Shown piece by piece: positions 24,571-33,344 of a stretch of DNA of 64,000 nt. This DNA comes from Paenibacillus vini (GTDB lineage: Bacteria > Bacillota > Bacilli > Paenibacillales > Paenibacillaceae): the NCBI RefSeq assembly GCF_018403325.1, contig NZ_BOSL01000002.1, positions 310,001 through 374,000 of the forward strand, read 5' to 3'. Each line of letters starts with the position of its first letter. Within the stretch, counting starts at the first letter, position 1. Made by a program: the position numbers and the translations under genes. Below the pieces are notes generated by a model that worked only from the letters and a program-made list of their open reading frames with translations, was not told the origin of the DNA and searched no databases.

Positions 24571-25683
24571 ATGACAAAAATGAAATTAGGAATTATTGGC
24601 TGCGGCAATATCAGCCCTGCCTATTTAACTTATCTTTCGCAGAGTGACGTGATCCAAGTTCACGCCCTGGCGGATTTATTGCCGGAGAAAGCGAAGGAGC
24701 GGGCAGAAGAATACGGGATTGCAAACGTATGCACTGTGGAAGAACTTTTGGAGCGGCAGGATATGGATCTTATTTTGAACCTGACGATTCCGTCTTCTCA
24801 CGCATCGGTAAACCTGAGTGCGCTGAACAGTGGCAAGCATGTATATGTGGAAAAGCCATTGTCTGTTTCGCTGGCGGATGCGAGAGCGACCCTAGATTTG
24901 GCGGCGTCAAAACATCTGCGTGTCGGCTGTGCCCCGGATACGTTTCTGGGAGCGGGCATTGAGACGAGCCGCCGGGCTATCCAAGACGGATGGATCGGCA
25001 AGCCGGTAGCTGCAACCGCTTTTATGATGGGAGCAGGCCCGGAGGATTGGCATCCTAACCCCGACTTCTTTTATGCGGAAGGCGGAGGGCCGATGTTTGA
25101 TATGGGTCCGTATTACTTGACGGCCCTTGTGCAGCTGCTTGGACCGATCAGCCGGATCAGCGGCAGTGCGGGAAGCCCGCTTCCGGAGCGGGTGATCCAA
25201 TCGGGTCCGCGGGCCGGACAAAGCATTCCGGTACGGACGGCAACGCACTACAGCGGAACACTCGATTTTGTCGGGGGAGCCATCGGCACGATGGTGATGA
25301 GCTTTGACATTCCGGGCGGAAGCACGCTACCTTGGATCGAAATTTACGGTACCAAAGGAACGTTATCTCTTCCGGATCCGAACTATTTTAACGGTGAAGT
25401 CAAAGTCCGCCGTCATGGATCGCAAGAGTGGGAAGTATTGGCGCCCGTATTGAAATCCGGACCGAATGAACGGGGCAGAGGGCTTGAAGATATGGCGAGG
25501 GCCATCTTCGAAGGCGGAGAGCACCAGGCGAGCGGCATAGTAGCCTATCATGTGCTGGAAGCGATGCATGCCTTTGAGCAGTCCTCCAGAGAGGGCCGAC
25601 ATGTTGAACTGGGCAGTGCGGGCCGGCTGCAGGTTGATAAGGATGGTCGTTTGGTAGAGGCCAGAGCTATTGAAATGAAATAG
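24571..25683 (+). CDS. Gfo/Idh/MocA family NAD(P)-dependent sugar dehydrogenase
   Basis: 370 residues. The N-terminal Rossmann fold begins KLGIIGCGNISPAYL, with the family EKPLSVSLADARATLD segment (Lys-Pro of the active site). The C-terminal alpha/beta substrate domain contains GGGPMFDMGPYYLTALVQLLG. This family oxidises or reduces a ring hydroxyl of sugars or inositols; the substrate cannot be read from sequence. The start is ATG 24571, eight bases after GGGAGGAG; earlier in-frame ATGs lie too close to that site or upstream of it. It is the first gene of a four-gene operon of dehydrogenases and isomerases. Confidence 0.92.
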   Translation: MTKMKLGIIGCGNISPAYLTYLSQSDVIQVHALADLLPEKAKERAEEYGIANVCTVEELLERQDMDLILNLTIPSSHASVNLSALNSGKHVYVEKPLSVSLADARATLDLAASKHLRVGCAPDTFLGAGIETSRRAIQDGWIGKPVAATAFMMGAGPEDWHPNPDFFYAEGGGPMFDMGPYYLTALVQLLGPISRISGSAGSPLPERVIQSGPRAGQSIPVRTATHYSGTLDFVGGAIGTMVMSFDIPGGSTLPWIEIYGTKGTLSLPDPNYFNGEVKVRRHGSQEWEVLAPVLKSGPNERGRGLEDMARAIFEGGEHQASGIVAYHVLEAMHAFEQSSREGRHVELGSAGRLQVDKDGRLVEARAIEMK

Positions 25684-25711
25684 TCAAAAAATAAATACGG
25701 GGTGACTTAAA

Positions 25712-26482
25712 ATGGTACAATTAGGATTGCAACTTTATACAGTACGCGATGCGATGGAACAGGATTTCGAAGGTACCCTTCGCAAAGTGGCCGGTCTCGG
25801 TTATCAAGGTGTGGAGTTCGCCGGTTATTACGGACATCCCGCTGAGCAGGTTAAGTCCATATTGGCGGAAACCGGTTTGGCCGCGCTGGGGGCTCATACT
25901 CCTTATGCAAGGCTCCGCGATGCGCTGGATGAGGAAATCGCTTACAATAAAGAAATCGGCAACCGCTATCTTATATTTCCTTTCCTGGAGGAAGCTGACC
26001 GCACCCGCTGGGCGGAAGTGATTGAGGATTTGAAAAGAATCGGCAAACGCTGCGCCGAGGAAGACATGGTACTCTGCTATCACAACCATGAGTTTGAATT
26101 GACACAGAAGCTGGGTGATGAGACGGTGCTCGACGCGATCTATTCGCAGATTCCGCCTGAATTGATTCAAGTGGAATTGGATTCCTGCTGGGTCAGCTAC
26201 GCAGGGTTCAGTCCGCTGGAATACATCTCCAAGTACAAGGGTCGCATGCCGCTGCTCCATCTAAAGGACATGATTACAAAACCTGACGGCTCAGCGGAAA
26301 CGGTGGAGCTCGGCAAGGGTGAAATTCCTATTGCGGACATTGCGGATGCTGCGATTGATGCGGGAGTGAGCTGGATTGTAGTGGAACAGGATTATTGCGC
26401 AAATGAACCGTTGGAAAGTATCGCGACAAGCATGAAATGGGTACGCGATTACGCACAAAAAGGAGGAAAACTCAATGTCTAA
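25712..26482 (+). CDS. sugar phosphate isomerase/epimerase (AP endonuclease 2 fold)
   Basis: 256 residues of the xylose-isomerase-like TIM barrel superfamily: LGLQLYTVRDAME at strand 1, GYQGVEFAGYYG, AALGAHTPYA, VLCYHNHEFE, IQVELDSCWVSYAG, LLHLKDM and IVVEQDYC, the last providing metal-binding acidic and His residues. Enzymes of this type (IolE, IolI, 3-keto-sugar enzymes) isomerise or cleave keto-sugars made by Gfo/Idh/MocA partners. It lies 28 bases after one dehydrogenase and overlaps the next by eight bases, so the three act together. The start is ATG 25712 behind GGGGTGAC. Confidence 0.9.
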   Translation: MVQLGLQLYTVRDAMEQDFEGTLRKVAGLGYQGVEFAGYYGHPAEQVKSILAETGLAALGAHTPYARLRDALDEEIAYNKEIGNRYLIFPFLEEADRTRWAEVIEDLKRIGKRCAEEDMVLCYHNHEFELTQKLGDETVLDAIYSQIPPELIQVELDSCWVSYAGFSPLEYISKYKGRMPLLHLKDMITKPDGSAETVELGKGEIPIADIADAAIDAGVSWIVVEQDYCANEPLESIATSMKWVRDYAQKGGKLNV

Positions 26483-27557
26483 AACATTAAAAGTTGCAAT
26501 TATCGGATGCGGTGGCATCGCAAACGGCAAACATCTGCCTAGCCTTGCCAAGCAGCCGCAAGTGGAAATGACGGCCTTCTGCGATATCGTTGAAGAACGC
26601 GCAGCCAAGGCGGCTGCCGAATACGGCATTGAAGGCGCAAAGGTGTACACTGATTTCCGCAAACTGCTTGAAGAAAGCGATGTTGATGTCGTGCATGTCT
26701 GCACGCCAAACGATTCCCATGCCGAGATTACCGTAGCTTCGCTGGAATCCGGCAGACATGTTATGTGCGAGAAGCCGATGGCCAAAACGGCTGAACAAGC
26801 CCGTCAAATGCTGGATGCCGCTAAACGTACCGGCAAGAAGCTCAGCATCGCCTATCAGAACCGGTTCCGCAGCGACAGCTTGTACCTGAAGCAGTTGTGC
26901 GAGAACGGGGAGCTCGGCGATATCTACTTCGGCAAGGCGCTGGCGCTCCGCCGCCGTGCGGTTCCAACCTGGGGCGTGTTCCTCGACGAAGAGAAACAAG
27001 GCGGAGGACCGCTGATCGATATCGGCACCCACGCATTGGACTTGACTCTGTGGCTGATGGACAATTACGAACCGAAAAGCGTTACCGGCTCGGTATTCCA
27101 CAAGCTTGGCAGCCGCGAGAATGCGGCCAATGCATTTGGGCCTTGGGATCCGGAGCAATTTAAAGTAGAGGATTCCGCCTTCGGCTTCATTACCATGAAG
27201 AACGGAGCGACGATTGCGCTGGAGTCCAGCTGGGCGCTTAACGTACTGGATTTCGGAGAAGCGAGAACTTTGCTGTGTGGGACGGAAGGCGGAGCCGATA
27301 TGAATGACGGTTTGCGCTTGAATGGCGAAAAAATGAGTCGTTTGTATGAAACGAAAGTTGATTTCGGATCCGGCGGCGTAGCTTTCTTTGAAGGCGAGCA
27401 GGAAACGGACGCGGTACGCGAAGCCAGAGCCTGGGTGGAAGCCGTACTTGAAGACAAGGAACCGCTTGTCAAACCCGAGCAGGCACTCGTCGTAACGGAA
27501 ATTCTTGAAGCGATTTATGAATCGGCTAGAACAGGCAAAACCGTTTATTTTGATTAA
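26475..27557 (+). CDS. second Gfo/Idh/MocA family dehydrogenase
   Basis: 360 residues: Rossmann motif KVAIIGCGGIANGKHLPSL, then CTPNDSHAEITVASLESGRHVMCEKPMAKT with the catalytic Lys-Pro, and C-terminal domain with GGGPLIDIGTHALDLTLWLMD, in which the Asp and His correspond to the substrate-binding pair of the family. It is distinct from the dehydrogenase at 24571, so the pathway may need two hydroxyl oxidations or an oxidation followed by a re-reduction. The start ATG 26475 lies inside the end of the isomerase gene with AAAGGAGG upstream. Confidence 0.92.
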   Translation: MSKTLKVAIIGCGGIANGKHLPSLAKQPQVEMTAFCDIVEERAAKAAAEYGIEGAKVYTDFRKLLEESDVDVVHVCTPNDSHAEITVASLESGRHVMCEKPMAKTAEQARQMLDAAKRTGKKLSIAYQNRFRSDSLYLKQLCENGELGDIYFGKALALRRRAVPTWGVFLDEEKQGGGPLIDIGTHALDLTLWLMDNYEPKSVTGSVFHKLGSRENAANAFGPWDPEQFKVEDSAFGFITMKNGATIALESSWALNVLDFGEARTLLCGTEGGADMNDGLRLNGEKMSRLYETKVDFGSGGVAFFEGEQETDAVREARAWVEAVLEDKEPLVKPEQALVVTEILEAIYESARTGKTVYFD

Positions 27558-27619
27558 TGCAGTACACATGGACTTATTATATAGAAAAGAGCATTTCAGT
27601 TACCTGAGGAGGTATGGAT

Positions 27620-28588
27620 ATGAAATTAGGTGTTTTTCTCGTACTGTTTGGAGGACGTCCGCTTGAGGAAGCGTTGGATCTGGTAGCCGCTCAAGGATTA
27701 AAAGCGGTGGAGATCGGCACCGGCGGCCATCCCGGCAATGCGCATTGCAACCCGGACGAACTGCTGGAGAACAAAACGGCACGCGATAACTTCAAGAAGG
27801 CGGTGGAATCCCGCGGCCTCACCATTAGTGCGCTGAGCTGCCACGGCAACCCGCTGCATCCGCAAAAGGCAATTGCCAAAGAGTTCCATGATGCGTATGT
27901 GAAGACGGTTCAATTGGCTGAGCTTCTGGAAGTTCCGGTTGTAAATACGTTTTCCGGATGTCCAGGTGACCATGAGGACGCCAAGTATCCGAACTGGCCG
28001 GTCGCTCCGTGGCCGAATGATTTCAAGGAAGTCCTGGATTGGCAGTGGGAGAACAAAGTGATTCCTTACTGGACCGAATGGGGCAAATATGCCGCAGATC
28101 ATCATGTGAAAATCGGACTTGAGCTGCACGGCGGGTTCTCCGTGCACACGCCGGCTACACTGCTTCGTTTGCGCGAGGCGGCCGGCGAGGTCATCGGTGC
28201 CAACCTGGACCCAAGCCATATGTGGTGGCAAGGAATCGATCCGGTGCAGGCGATTTCCATTTTGGGCCGGGAGAACGCGATCCATCATTTCCATGCCAAG
28301 GATACAACGATCGATCCGGTCAATGTCAACCGGTATGGCATTACGGACATGCAGCCATATACGGCAATGCTGGACCGTGCATGGCAATTCCGCACGGTAG
28401 GCTACGGTCATGACCTCAAGACCTGGGCCGACATCATCAGCGCTCTACGGCTGCACGGATACGATTATGTGGTCAGCATCGAGCATGAGGACGGATTGAT
28501 GTCCACAGAAGAAGGATTTACCAAAGCGGTTCGAAACCTACAGCAAATCCTGATCGAGGATTCCGCCGCGGATATGTGGTGGGTATAA
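27620..28588 (+). CDS. second sugar phosphate isomerase/epimerase-like barrel enzyme
   Basis: 322 residues of the same barrel superfamily as the gene at 25712 but longer and clearly different: KLGVFLVLFGGRPLEEALDLV, LKAVEIGTGGHPGN, ISALSCHGNPLHP, VKIGLELHGGF, VIGANLDPSHMWWQGID, AIHHFHAKDT and VSIEHED supply the Glu, Asp, His and Glu metal ligands of this fold. ATG 27620 is six bases after GAGGAGGT; ATG 27614 directly abuts that site. It ends the operon and is followed by a terminator. The substrate is presumably a keto-sugar or inositol derivative. Confidence 0.9.
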   Translation: MKLGVFLVLFGGRPLEEALDLVAAQGLKAVEIGTGGHPGNAHCNPDELLENKTARDNFKKAVESRGLTISALSCHGNPLHPQKAIAKEFHDAYVKTVQLAELLEVPVVNTFSGCPGDHEDAKYPNWPVAPWPNDFKEVLDWQWENKVIPYWTEWGKYAADHHVKIGLELHGGFSVHTPATLLRLREAAGEVIGANLDPSHMWWQGIDPVQAISILGRENAIHHFHAKDTTIDPVNVNRYGITDMQPYTAMLDRAWQFRTVGYGHDLKTWADIISALRLHGYDYVVSIEHEDGLMSTEEGFTKAVRNLQQILIEDSAADMWWV

Positions 28589-28618
28589 GTTTCCGGGTAC
28601 CGAAATATACTTAGCATG

Positions 28619-28648
28619 TAGCGGCTGCCGCCCGGCAGCCGCTTTTTC
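28619..28648 (+). terminator. terminator of the sugar-catabolic operon
   Basis: AGCGGCTGCCG and CGGCAGCCGCT form an 11-base perfect stem with a short loop and five T. Confidence 0.92.
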
Positions 28649-28798
28649 ATATCAAGGAATTGTTGTATAATTCAAGATAGACGTGGCGTGAAACGCAGGT
28701 GTTCATTCCTTATCAAATATGCTATGATGAAATATACTAACTAATTGTAAGTCTCATACGGCTCCAATATCGGTTTATATATTAAGAGGTGAATTCAG

Positions 28799-29116
28799 AT
28801 GGAAGATAATAATTTCGCGATGTGTCCACGTTTTGAATCCGCGTTTGTGATTCTCGGCAAACGCTGGAACGGTCTGATCATTCATACATTGATGAGCGGA
28901 CCCAAGCGTTTTAAGGACATTTCTAACGGGATTCCGGCCATGAGCGATAAGATGCTCTCCGAACGGATGAAGGATCTGGAGAACGAGGGAATCGTCGACC
29001 GGCATGTCTATCCCGAAACTCCAGTGCGCATTGAATACGAACTGACGGAAAAAGGAAGAGCGCTAAGTCCGGTCATGGAACAGGTGCAATGCTGGGCTGA
29101 GCAGTGGATCGAGTAG
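28799..29116 (+). CDS. HxlR family winged-helix regulator
   Basis: 105 residues, the usual family length. The pattern CPRFESAFVILGKRWNGLIIHTLMSGPKRFKDI, then ISDKMLSERMKDLE and EYELTEKGRAL, is typical of HxlR/YodB/HypR proteins, which often sense electrophiles or disulfide stress through the N-terminal cysteine (here Cys8). The start is ATG 28799 behind AAGAGGTGA. The next gene, a thiol-reductase-like flavoprotein 59 bases downstream on the same strand, is a natural target, so redox control of that pair is likely but inferred. Confidence 0.9.
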   Translation: MEDNNFAMCPRFESAFVILGKRWNGLIIHTLMSGPKRFKDISNGIPAMSDKMLSERMKDLENEGIVDRHVYPETPVRIEYELTEKGRALSPVMEQVQCWAEQWIE

Positions 29117-29175
29117 TCTACGTGCCGTTATCCCGCAGCGGAGCGGCACGAATTATATAGAAAGTGGGTGTACTT

Positions 29176-29745
29176 GTGGCTGAGGTAATAGTAATCGGAG
29201 CGGGACCAGCAGGATCTAGCGCAGCATTATTTCTGGCCAAGGCAGGGAAGGAAACCCTGGTTCTTGACAGCAATGCCAGTATGACGAAACGGGCATGGAT
29301 TGAGAATCACTATGGAGCCAAGGACATTTCCGGACCGGATTTGCTAAAAATCGGTCGGGAGCAGGCCCAGAAGTTCGGAGCCAAGTTCATTGAGGAGAAA
29401 GTTACGGTAGTGGATACGAACGGCGGATCCAAAGTGACCGTAAAGACGGAATCCGGCCGAAGCTATGAGGCATCCCATGTGATCCTGGCAACCGGAGCAT
29501 TGACGGAATTGGCGGGGGCGATCGGCCTTGAGCTTAAGGAAGGCAGAGAACCTAGAATCAAGACCGTGATCGATACCGGCGGAAACGGACGCACAAGCAA
29601 TCCGCGGATATGGGCTGCTGGTACGGTCGCTGGCGTAAGCGTTCACACGATTATTACGGCGGGTGACGGCGCTAAAGTAGCCATCGAGCTGATCAGTGAA
29701 CTGAATGGCGAGCGCTACGTGGACCACGATGTATTAAAGTCATAA
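29176..29745 (+). CDS. short FAD-dependent thioredoxin-reductase-like oxidoreductase
   Basis: 189 residues, against ~310 for thioredoxin reductase. The FAD motif VIVIGAGPAGSSAALFLAKAG opens the protein, and the second FAD segment appears as NPRIWAAGTVAGVS, but the central NADPH domain with its CxxC disulfide is absent. The family of short single-domain flavoproteins resembles the FAD half of TrxB/AhpF and would need a partner for electrons. No frameshift is seen. The start is GTG 29176, giving an AEVIVIGAGPAG N-terminus as in relatives; GTG 29164 is an alternative. It follows the HxlR gene closely. Confidence 0.82.
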   Translation: MAEVIVIGAGPAGSSAALFLAKAGKETLVLDSNASMTKRAWIENHYGAKDISGPDLLKIGREQAQKFGAKFIEEKVTVVDTNGGSKVTVKTESGRSYEASHVILATGALTELAGAIGLELKEGREPRIKTVIDTGGNGRTSNPRIWAAGTVAGVSVHTIITAGDGAKVAIELISELNGERYVDHDVLKS

Positions 29746-29792
29746 ACGTTATAACATCCACCAAAACACATAAATGAATAGTGGCAGATTCA

Positions 29793-29832
29793 AAGCTTCC
29801 CAGAGTTAATGTCTCTTGGGAAGCTTTTTTGC
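29793..29832 (+). terminator. terminator after the flavoprotein gene
   Basis: AGCTTCCCAGAG and CTCTTGGGAAGCT form a stem of ~12 pairs around TTAATGT, followed by six T. Confidence 0.9.
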
Positions 29833-29851
29833 GCAGAATGGACAAAAGGTT

Positions 29852-29867
29852 TGTGATGCCAATCACA
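29852..29867. promoter_or_regulatory. Fnr box upstream of scdA
   Basis: TGTGA-TGCCAA-TCACA, a perfect match to the Bacillus Fnr consensus TGTGA-N6-TCACA. TAAATT (29889-29894) and TATAGT (29898-29903) are the candidate -10 elements, placing the box at about -42 to -50. Confidence 0.8.
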
Positions 29868-29936
29868 AAGCAGGGGGTAAAGGTGCGCTAAATTGAATAT
29901 AGTTGGATTTGAGATGCTAAACAGGAGGGAATAGGT

Positions 29937-30647
29937 GTGATGGAGCAGAAACTGCTATTCGACAAGAAAAGTTTAGTCCGGGATATCGTACTTGAATTCC
30001 CGAAATCAGCAGATTATTTTCGTCGCCGCAAAATTGACTTTTGCTGCGGTGGTAACCGGCCTCTTCAAGAGGCGGCAAAGGAAAGAAATCTGGAAGTCGA
30101 TGAACTGCTATCCGATTTGGCAAAACTGGCCGCGGATCATCCGAATGCGGAGGAGAGGGATTCCTGGACCGATGCGGATTCGCAAACCCTTATCGGGCAT
30201 ATCGTGAATAAGCATCACGCTTATTTGCGTGAAGAATTGCCGGAGCTGCATAAGAGTGTAATCAAGGTCTCTCGCGTACATGGCGGGCACGATCCTCATT
30301 TAGTCGAAGTAGAACAACTGTACGGCCAGCTTCGAAACGAGCTGCTTGAACATACAGCCAAGGAGGAAGCGGAAGTTTTTCCGAAAATGATAAATTGGGA
30401 ACTGGGTCAAGAACAAGAAGTTCTAAATAAAATGCTTGCGGCGATTACAGAATTGGAAGCGGAGCATGACGGGGCAGGCAAGATTTTGAAACGCTTGAGA
30501 GATATTACCGGAGATTTTCAGCCGCCGGCGCATGCTTGTACGACGTACCGTACGACTTATGCACGATTGGAAGAGCTGGAAGGGATGACATTTAGTCATA
30601 TTCACCTTGAAAATAACATTTTGTTTCCTCGTTACACGTCTTTATAA
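29937..30647 (+). CDS. scdA: iron-sulfur cluster repair di-iron protein (ScdA/YtfE/Ric)
   Basis: Repairs iron-sulfur clusters damaged by nitric oxide or oxidants, and binds NO at a di-iron centre; cytosolic. 236 residues. The N-terminal ScdA domain has DFCCGG (two Cys near residue 36) after SADYFRRRKI. The C-terminal hemerythrin-like bundle has the iron His/Glu: HIVNKHHAYLREELP, LLEHTAKEEAEVFP, EAEHDGAGKIL and FSHIHLENNILFP. The start is GTG 29937 (ATG 29940 also possible) behind AGGAGGGA. The perfect Fnr box upstream and nirB downstream place it in the anaerobic/NO response. Confidence 0.95.
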   Translation: MMEQKLLFDKKSLVRDIVLEFPKSADYFRRRKIDFCCGGNRPLQEAAKERNLEVDELLSDLAKLAADHPNAEERDSWTDADSQTLIGHIVNKHHAYLREELPELHKSVIKVSRVHGGHDPHLVEVEQLYGQLRNELLEHTAKEEAEVFPKMINWELGQEQEVLNKMLAAITELEAEHDGAGKILKRLRDITGDFQPPAHACTTYRTTYARLEELEGMTFSHIHLENNILFPRYTSL

Positions 30648-30741
30648 GCAGAAAAAAGTGGAATATGGACCTTCCCTCCTTGAACAGGAGGGAAAAAATT
30701 ATGTTTTTCAATAGAAAAACATAAAAATGTATGAACAATAT

Positions 30742-30804
30742 TGTGATAAGTTTCACATTTAGTGTGAAATAGATCACAATGTATTTTGAATTTTAAATTA
30801 TAAT
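30742..30804 (+). promoter_or_regulatory. nirB promoter with two tandem Fnr boxes
   Basis: TGTGA-TAAGTT-TCACA (30742-30757) and TGTGA-AATAGA-TCACA (30763-30778) are both perfect Fnr boxes, 21 bases apart, so on the same helix face. TATAAT (30799-30804) puts the second box at about -41, the class II activating position. No -35 element is visible, as expected for an activator-dependent promoter. Confidence 0.85.
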
Positions 30805-30875
30805 TAAGTTATTAAAGAAAAAGAAAATGTTAGTGGACAAAGAAACGATTGCATTTTGAAGGAGGCAATTCCAAT

Positions 30876-33311
30876 ATGGGAACAGATAGAGAAAAACTCG
30901 TGGTGATCGGTAACGGGATGGCGGGAATCAGCGCTGTCGAACAAATTTTGAAATTGACGAAGAGATTTGATATTACGGTGTTCGGGAGCGAGCCGCACCC
31001 CAACTATAACCGGATTATGTTATCTTATGTTTTGGAAGGCAGCAAAACGATCGATGATATCGTGCTTAATGACTTGAACTGGTACCGGGAGAATGGAATT
31101 ACGCTGCATACGGGAACTACGGTTGCCAAAATCGATGAGCAGACTAAAAAAGTAGTTACCGCGGACGGAATGCGGGTGCCTTATGACAAGGTGCTGATTG
31201 CTACAGGTTCCAACTCGTTTATTTTGCCGATTCCAGGCAGCGACAAAGAAGGCGTAGTCGGTTTCCGCGACATTGCCGATTGCAATCAAATGCTGGAAGC
31301 GGCTAAAACCTGCCGTACAGCAGCCGTCATCGGCGGAGGATTGCTTGGCCTTGAAGCGGCCAAAGGGCTGGTTCAGCTTGGGATGGATGTTACGGTCGTT
31401 CACTTGATGGAGGACTTGATGGAGCGTCAGCTTGATCACCAAGCCGCTTCGATGCTGAAATCGGAGCTCGAGCGCCAGGGAATCAAATTCAAAATGGGCG
31501 CGCAAACGGCCGAATTGCTGGGCGAAACGAGAGTCAGCGGCCTGCGGTTTGCCGACGATACGGTATTGGATGCCGAGTTTGTCGTAATGGCGGTAGGGAT
31601 CAAACCGAATGTCGCGGTTGCCAAGGAAAGCGGAATTACCGTCAATCGCGGGATTGTTGTTGACGACTATATGCAAACCTCGATGGAAGGCGTGTACTCG
31701 GTCGGCGAATGTACGGAACACCGTGGCACCTGCTACGGCCTGGTTGCTCCTTTATTCGAACAGGGCATGGTGCTGGCTAAACACATTAGCGGCGTCGAAG
31801 CCCCTCCGTATGAAGGTTCGGTCGTATCGACCAAGCTTAAAATTTCGGGCGTTGACGTGTTCTCGACCGGTGAATTCATCGATGGTCCGGAGCACACCGT
31901 GATTGCGAATAAAGATGATTGGAAACGTACCTACAAGAAAATTTTGCTGAAAGACGGAGTTATGGTCGGTGCCGTACTCTTCGGTGATATTACGGATTCG
32001 GCTGAACTGCAAAAGCTGATTAAACAGAAAACGGTCATGACGGATGAATTGTACGGTACATTGATGGGAACCGGCTGCTGCGGCGGCGGGGCCAAGAAGA
32101 CCACATCCGTGGAAAGCATGCCGGATGAAGAAATCGTCTGCGGCTGCAACGGCGTTACCAAAGGTACGATCGTAGACGTAATTACGAATCAAGGTATGAC
32201 AACGGTTGATGAAATCAAAGCATGTACCGGAGCCACCCGTTCTTGCGGAGGCTGCAAACCGATGGTTGAGCAAATTTTGCAGTATGTGCTTGGGGACGGC
32301 TTCAAAACAACAGCCAAACAAGGAATTTGCGGCTGCACTACCTTGAGCCGTGATGAAATCGTGGCCGAAATCAAGGAGAAGGGCCTGCAAACAACTAAAG
32401 AAGTAATGAATGTGCTGGGTTGGAGCCAACCGGAAGGCTGCTCGAAGTGCCGGCCGGCCATTAACTACTACCTCGGGATGATCAATCCGGATACGCATGA
32501 AGACGAAAAGGAATCGCGTTTTGTCAACGAGCGGATGAACGCGAATATTCAGAAGGACGGAACCTATACTGTCGTTCCCCGCATGTATGGCGGTGTGACT
32601 ACACCGGAAGAATTGAAACGGATTGCGGACATTTCGCTGAAATACGATGTGAAGGTCGTTAAAGTAACCGGCGGCCAACGGCTTGATTTGATCGGCGTCA
32701 AAAAAGAGGATTTGCCAAAAGTCTGGGAAGAACTCGACATGCCTTCGGGCTATGCGTACGCTAAATCGCTGCGCACGGTGAAAACCTGCGTCGGTTCGCA
32801 GTTCTGCCGATTCGGTACCCAGGATTCGATGGGAATGGGGGCTACGCTGGAACGCAAATTCGAGCGTCTCGACTTCCCTGCCAAATTCAAATTGGCTGTG
32901 AACGGATGCCCGCGGAACTGCGCGGAATCGTGCACGAAGGATATCGGGATCGTCGGTAATGATGGCGGATGGGAAATTTTCGTCGGCGGTAACGGCGGGA
33001 TCAAAGCCCGGCTTGCGGATTCGCTCTGCAAAGTAAAGACCGATGAAGAACTGATCGAAATTGTCGGTGCGGTTATGCAGTACTACCGTGAAACCGGCAA
33101 CTATCTTGAGAGAACCTCGGAATGGGTGGAACGCATCGGTCTGGAACAGATCAAGACCGCTGTAGTAGATAATCCTGAGAATCGGAAGGCGCTTATGGAA
33201 CGGATTGAATTTGCTCTGCAGCAAGTCGAGGATCCGTGGAAGAAAGCGATTCGCGACAACGAGAACAGCGACAAATTGTTTAATCGCTTGGAAGTTGGTA
33301 ATCAACTGTAA
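30876..33311 (+). CDS. nirB: NAD(P)H nitrite reductase, large subunit
   Basis: Six-electron reduction of nitrite to ammonium in the cytosol. 811 residues in family order: FAD/NAD domain (VVIGNGMAGISAVEQIL; second Rossmann AAVIGGGLLGLEAAKGL), rubredoxin-reductase-type C-terminal domain, two BFD-type [2Fe-2S] regions (CGCNGVTKGTI, CGCTTLSRDEI), then the siroheme/[4Fe-4S] reductase domain with TCVGSQFCRFGTQD and NGCPRNCAESCTKD supplying four Cys. The start is ATG 30876 behind GAAGGAGG. It is followed by nirD and a nirC-type transporter, and preceded by two Fnr boxes, which favours a role in anaerobic nitrite detoxification and respiration over nitrogen assimilation. Confidence 0.96.
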   Translation: MGTDREKLVVIGNGMAGISAVEQILKLTKRFDITVFGSEPHPNYNRIMLSYVLEGSKTIDDIVLNDLNWYRENGITLHTGTTVAKIDEQTKKVVTADGMRVPYDKVLIATGSNSFILPIPGSDKEGVVGFRDIADCNQMLEAAKTCRTAAVIGGGLLGLEAAKGLVQLGMDVTVVHLMEDLMERQLDHQAASMLKSELERQGIKFKMGAQTAELLGETRVSGLRFADDTVLDAEFVVMAVGIKPNVAVAKESGITVNRGIVVDDYMQTSMEGVYSVGECTEHRGTCYGLVAPLFEQGMVLAKHISGVEAPPYEGSVVSTKLKISGVDVFSTGEFIDGPEHTVIANKDDWKRTYKKILLKDGVMVGAVLFGDITDSAELQKLIKQKTVMTDELYGTLMGTGCCGGGAKKTTSVESMPDEEIVCGCNGVTKGTIVDVITNQGMTTVDEIKACTGATRSCGGCKPMVEQILQYVLGDGFKTTAKQGICGCTTLSRDEIVAEIKEKGLQTTKEVMNVLGWSQPEGCSKCRPAINYYLGMINPDTHEDEKESRFVNERMNANIQKDGTYTVVPRMYGGVTTPEELKRIADISLKYDVKVVKVTGGQRLDLIGVKKEDLPKVWEELDMPSGYAYAKSLRTVKTCVGSQFCRFGTQDSMGMGATLERKFERLDFPAKFKLAVNGCPRNCAESCTKDIGIVGNDGGWEIFVGGNGGIKARLADSLCKVKTDEELIEIVGAVMQYYRETGNYLERTSEWVERIGLEQIKTAVVDNPENRKALMERIEFALQQVEDPWKKAIRDNENSDKLFNRLEVGNQL

Positions 33312-33344
33312 ACATTGGTTAATAGTGAAAGGAGAGTACGATAC

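Noticed and set aside
29176-29745. Frameshifted thioredoxin reductase
   Set aside because: No NADPH-domain or CxxC coding remnants are found in the other frames or downstream, and the C-terminal FAD motif follows directly in frame.
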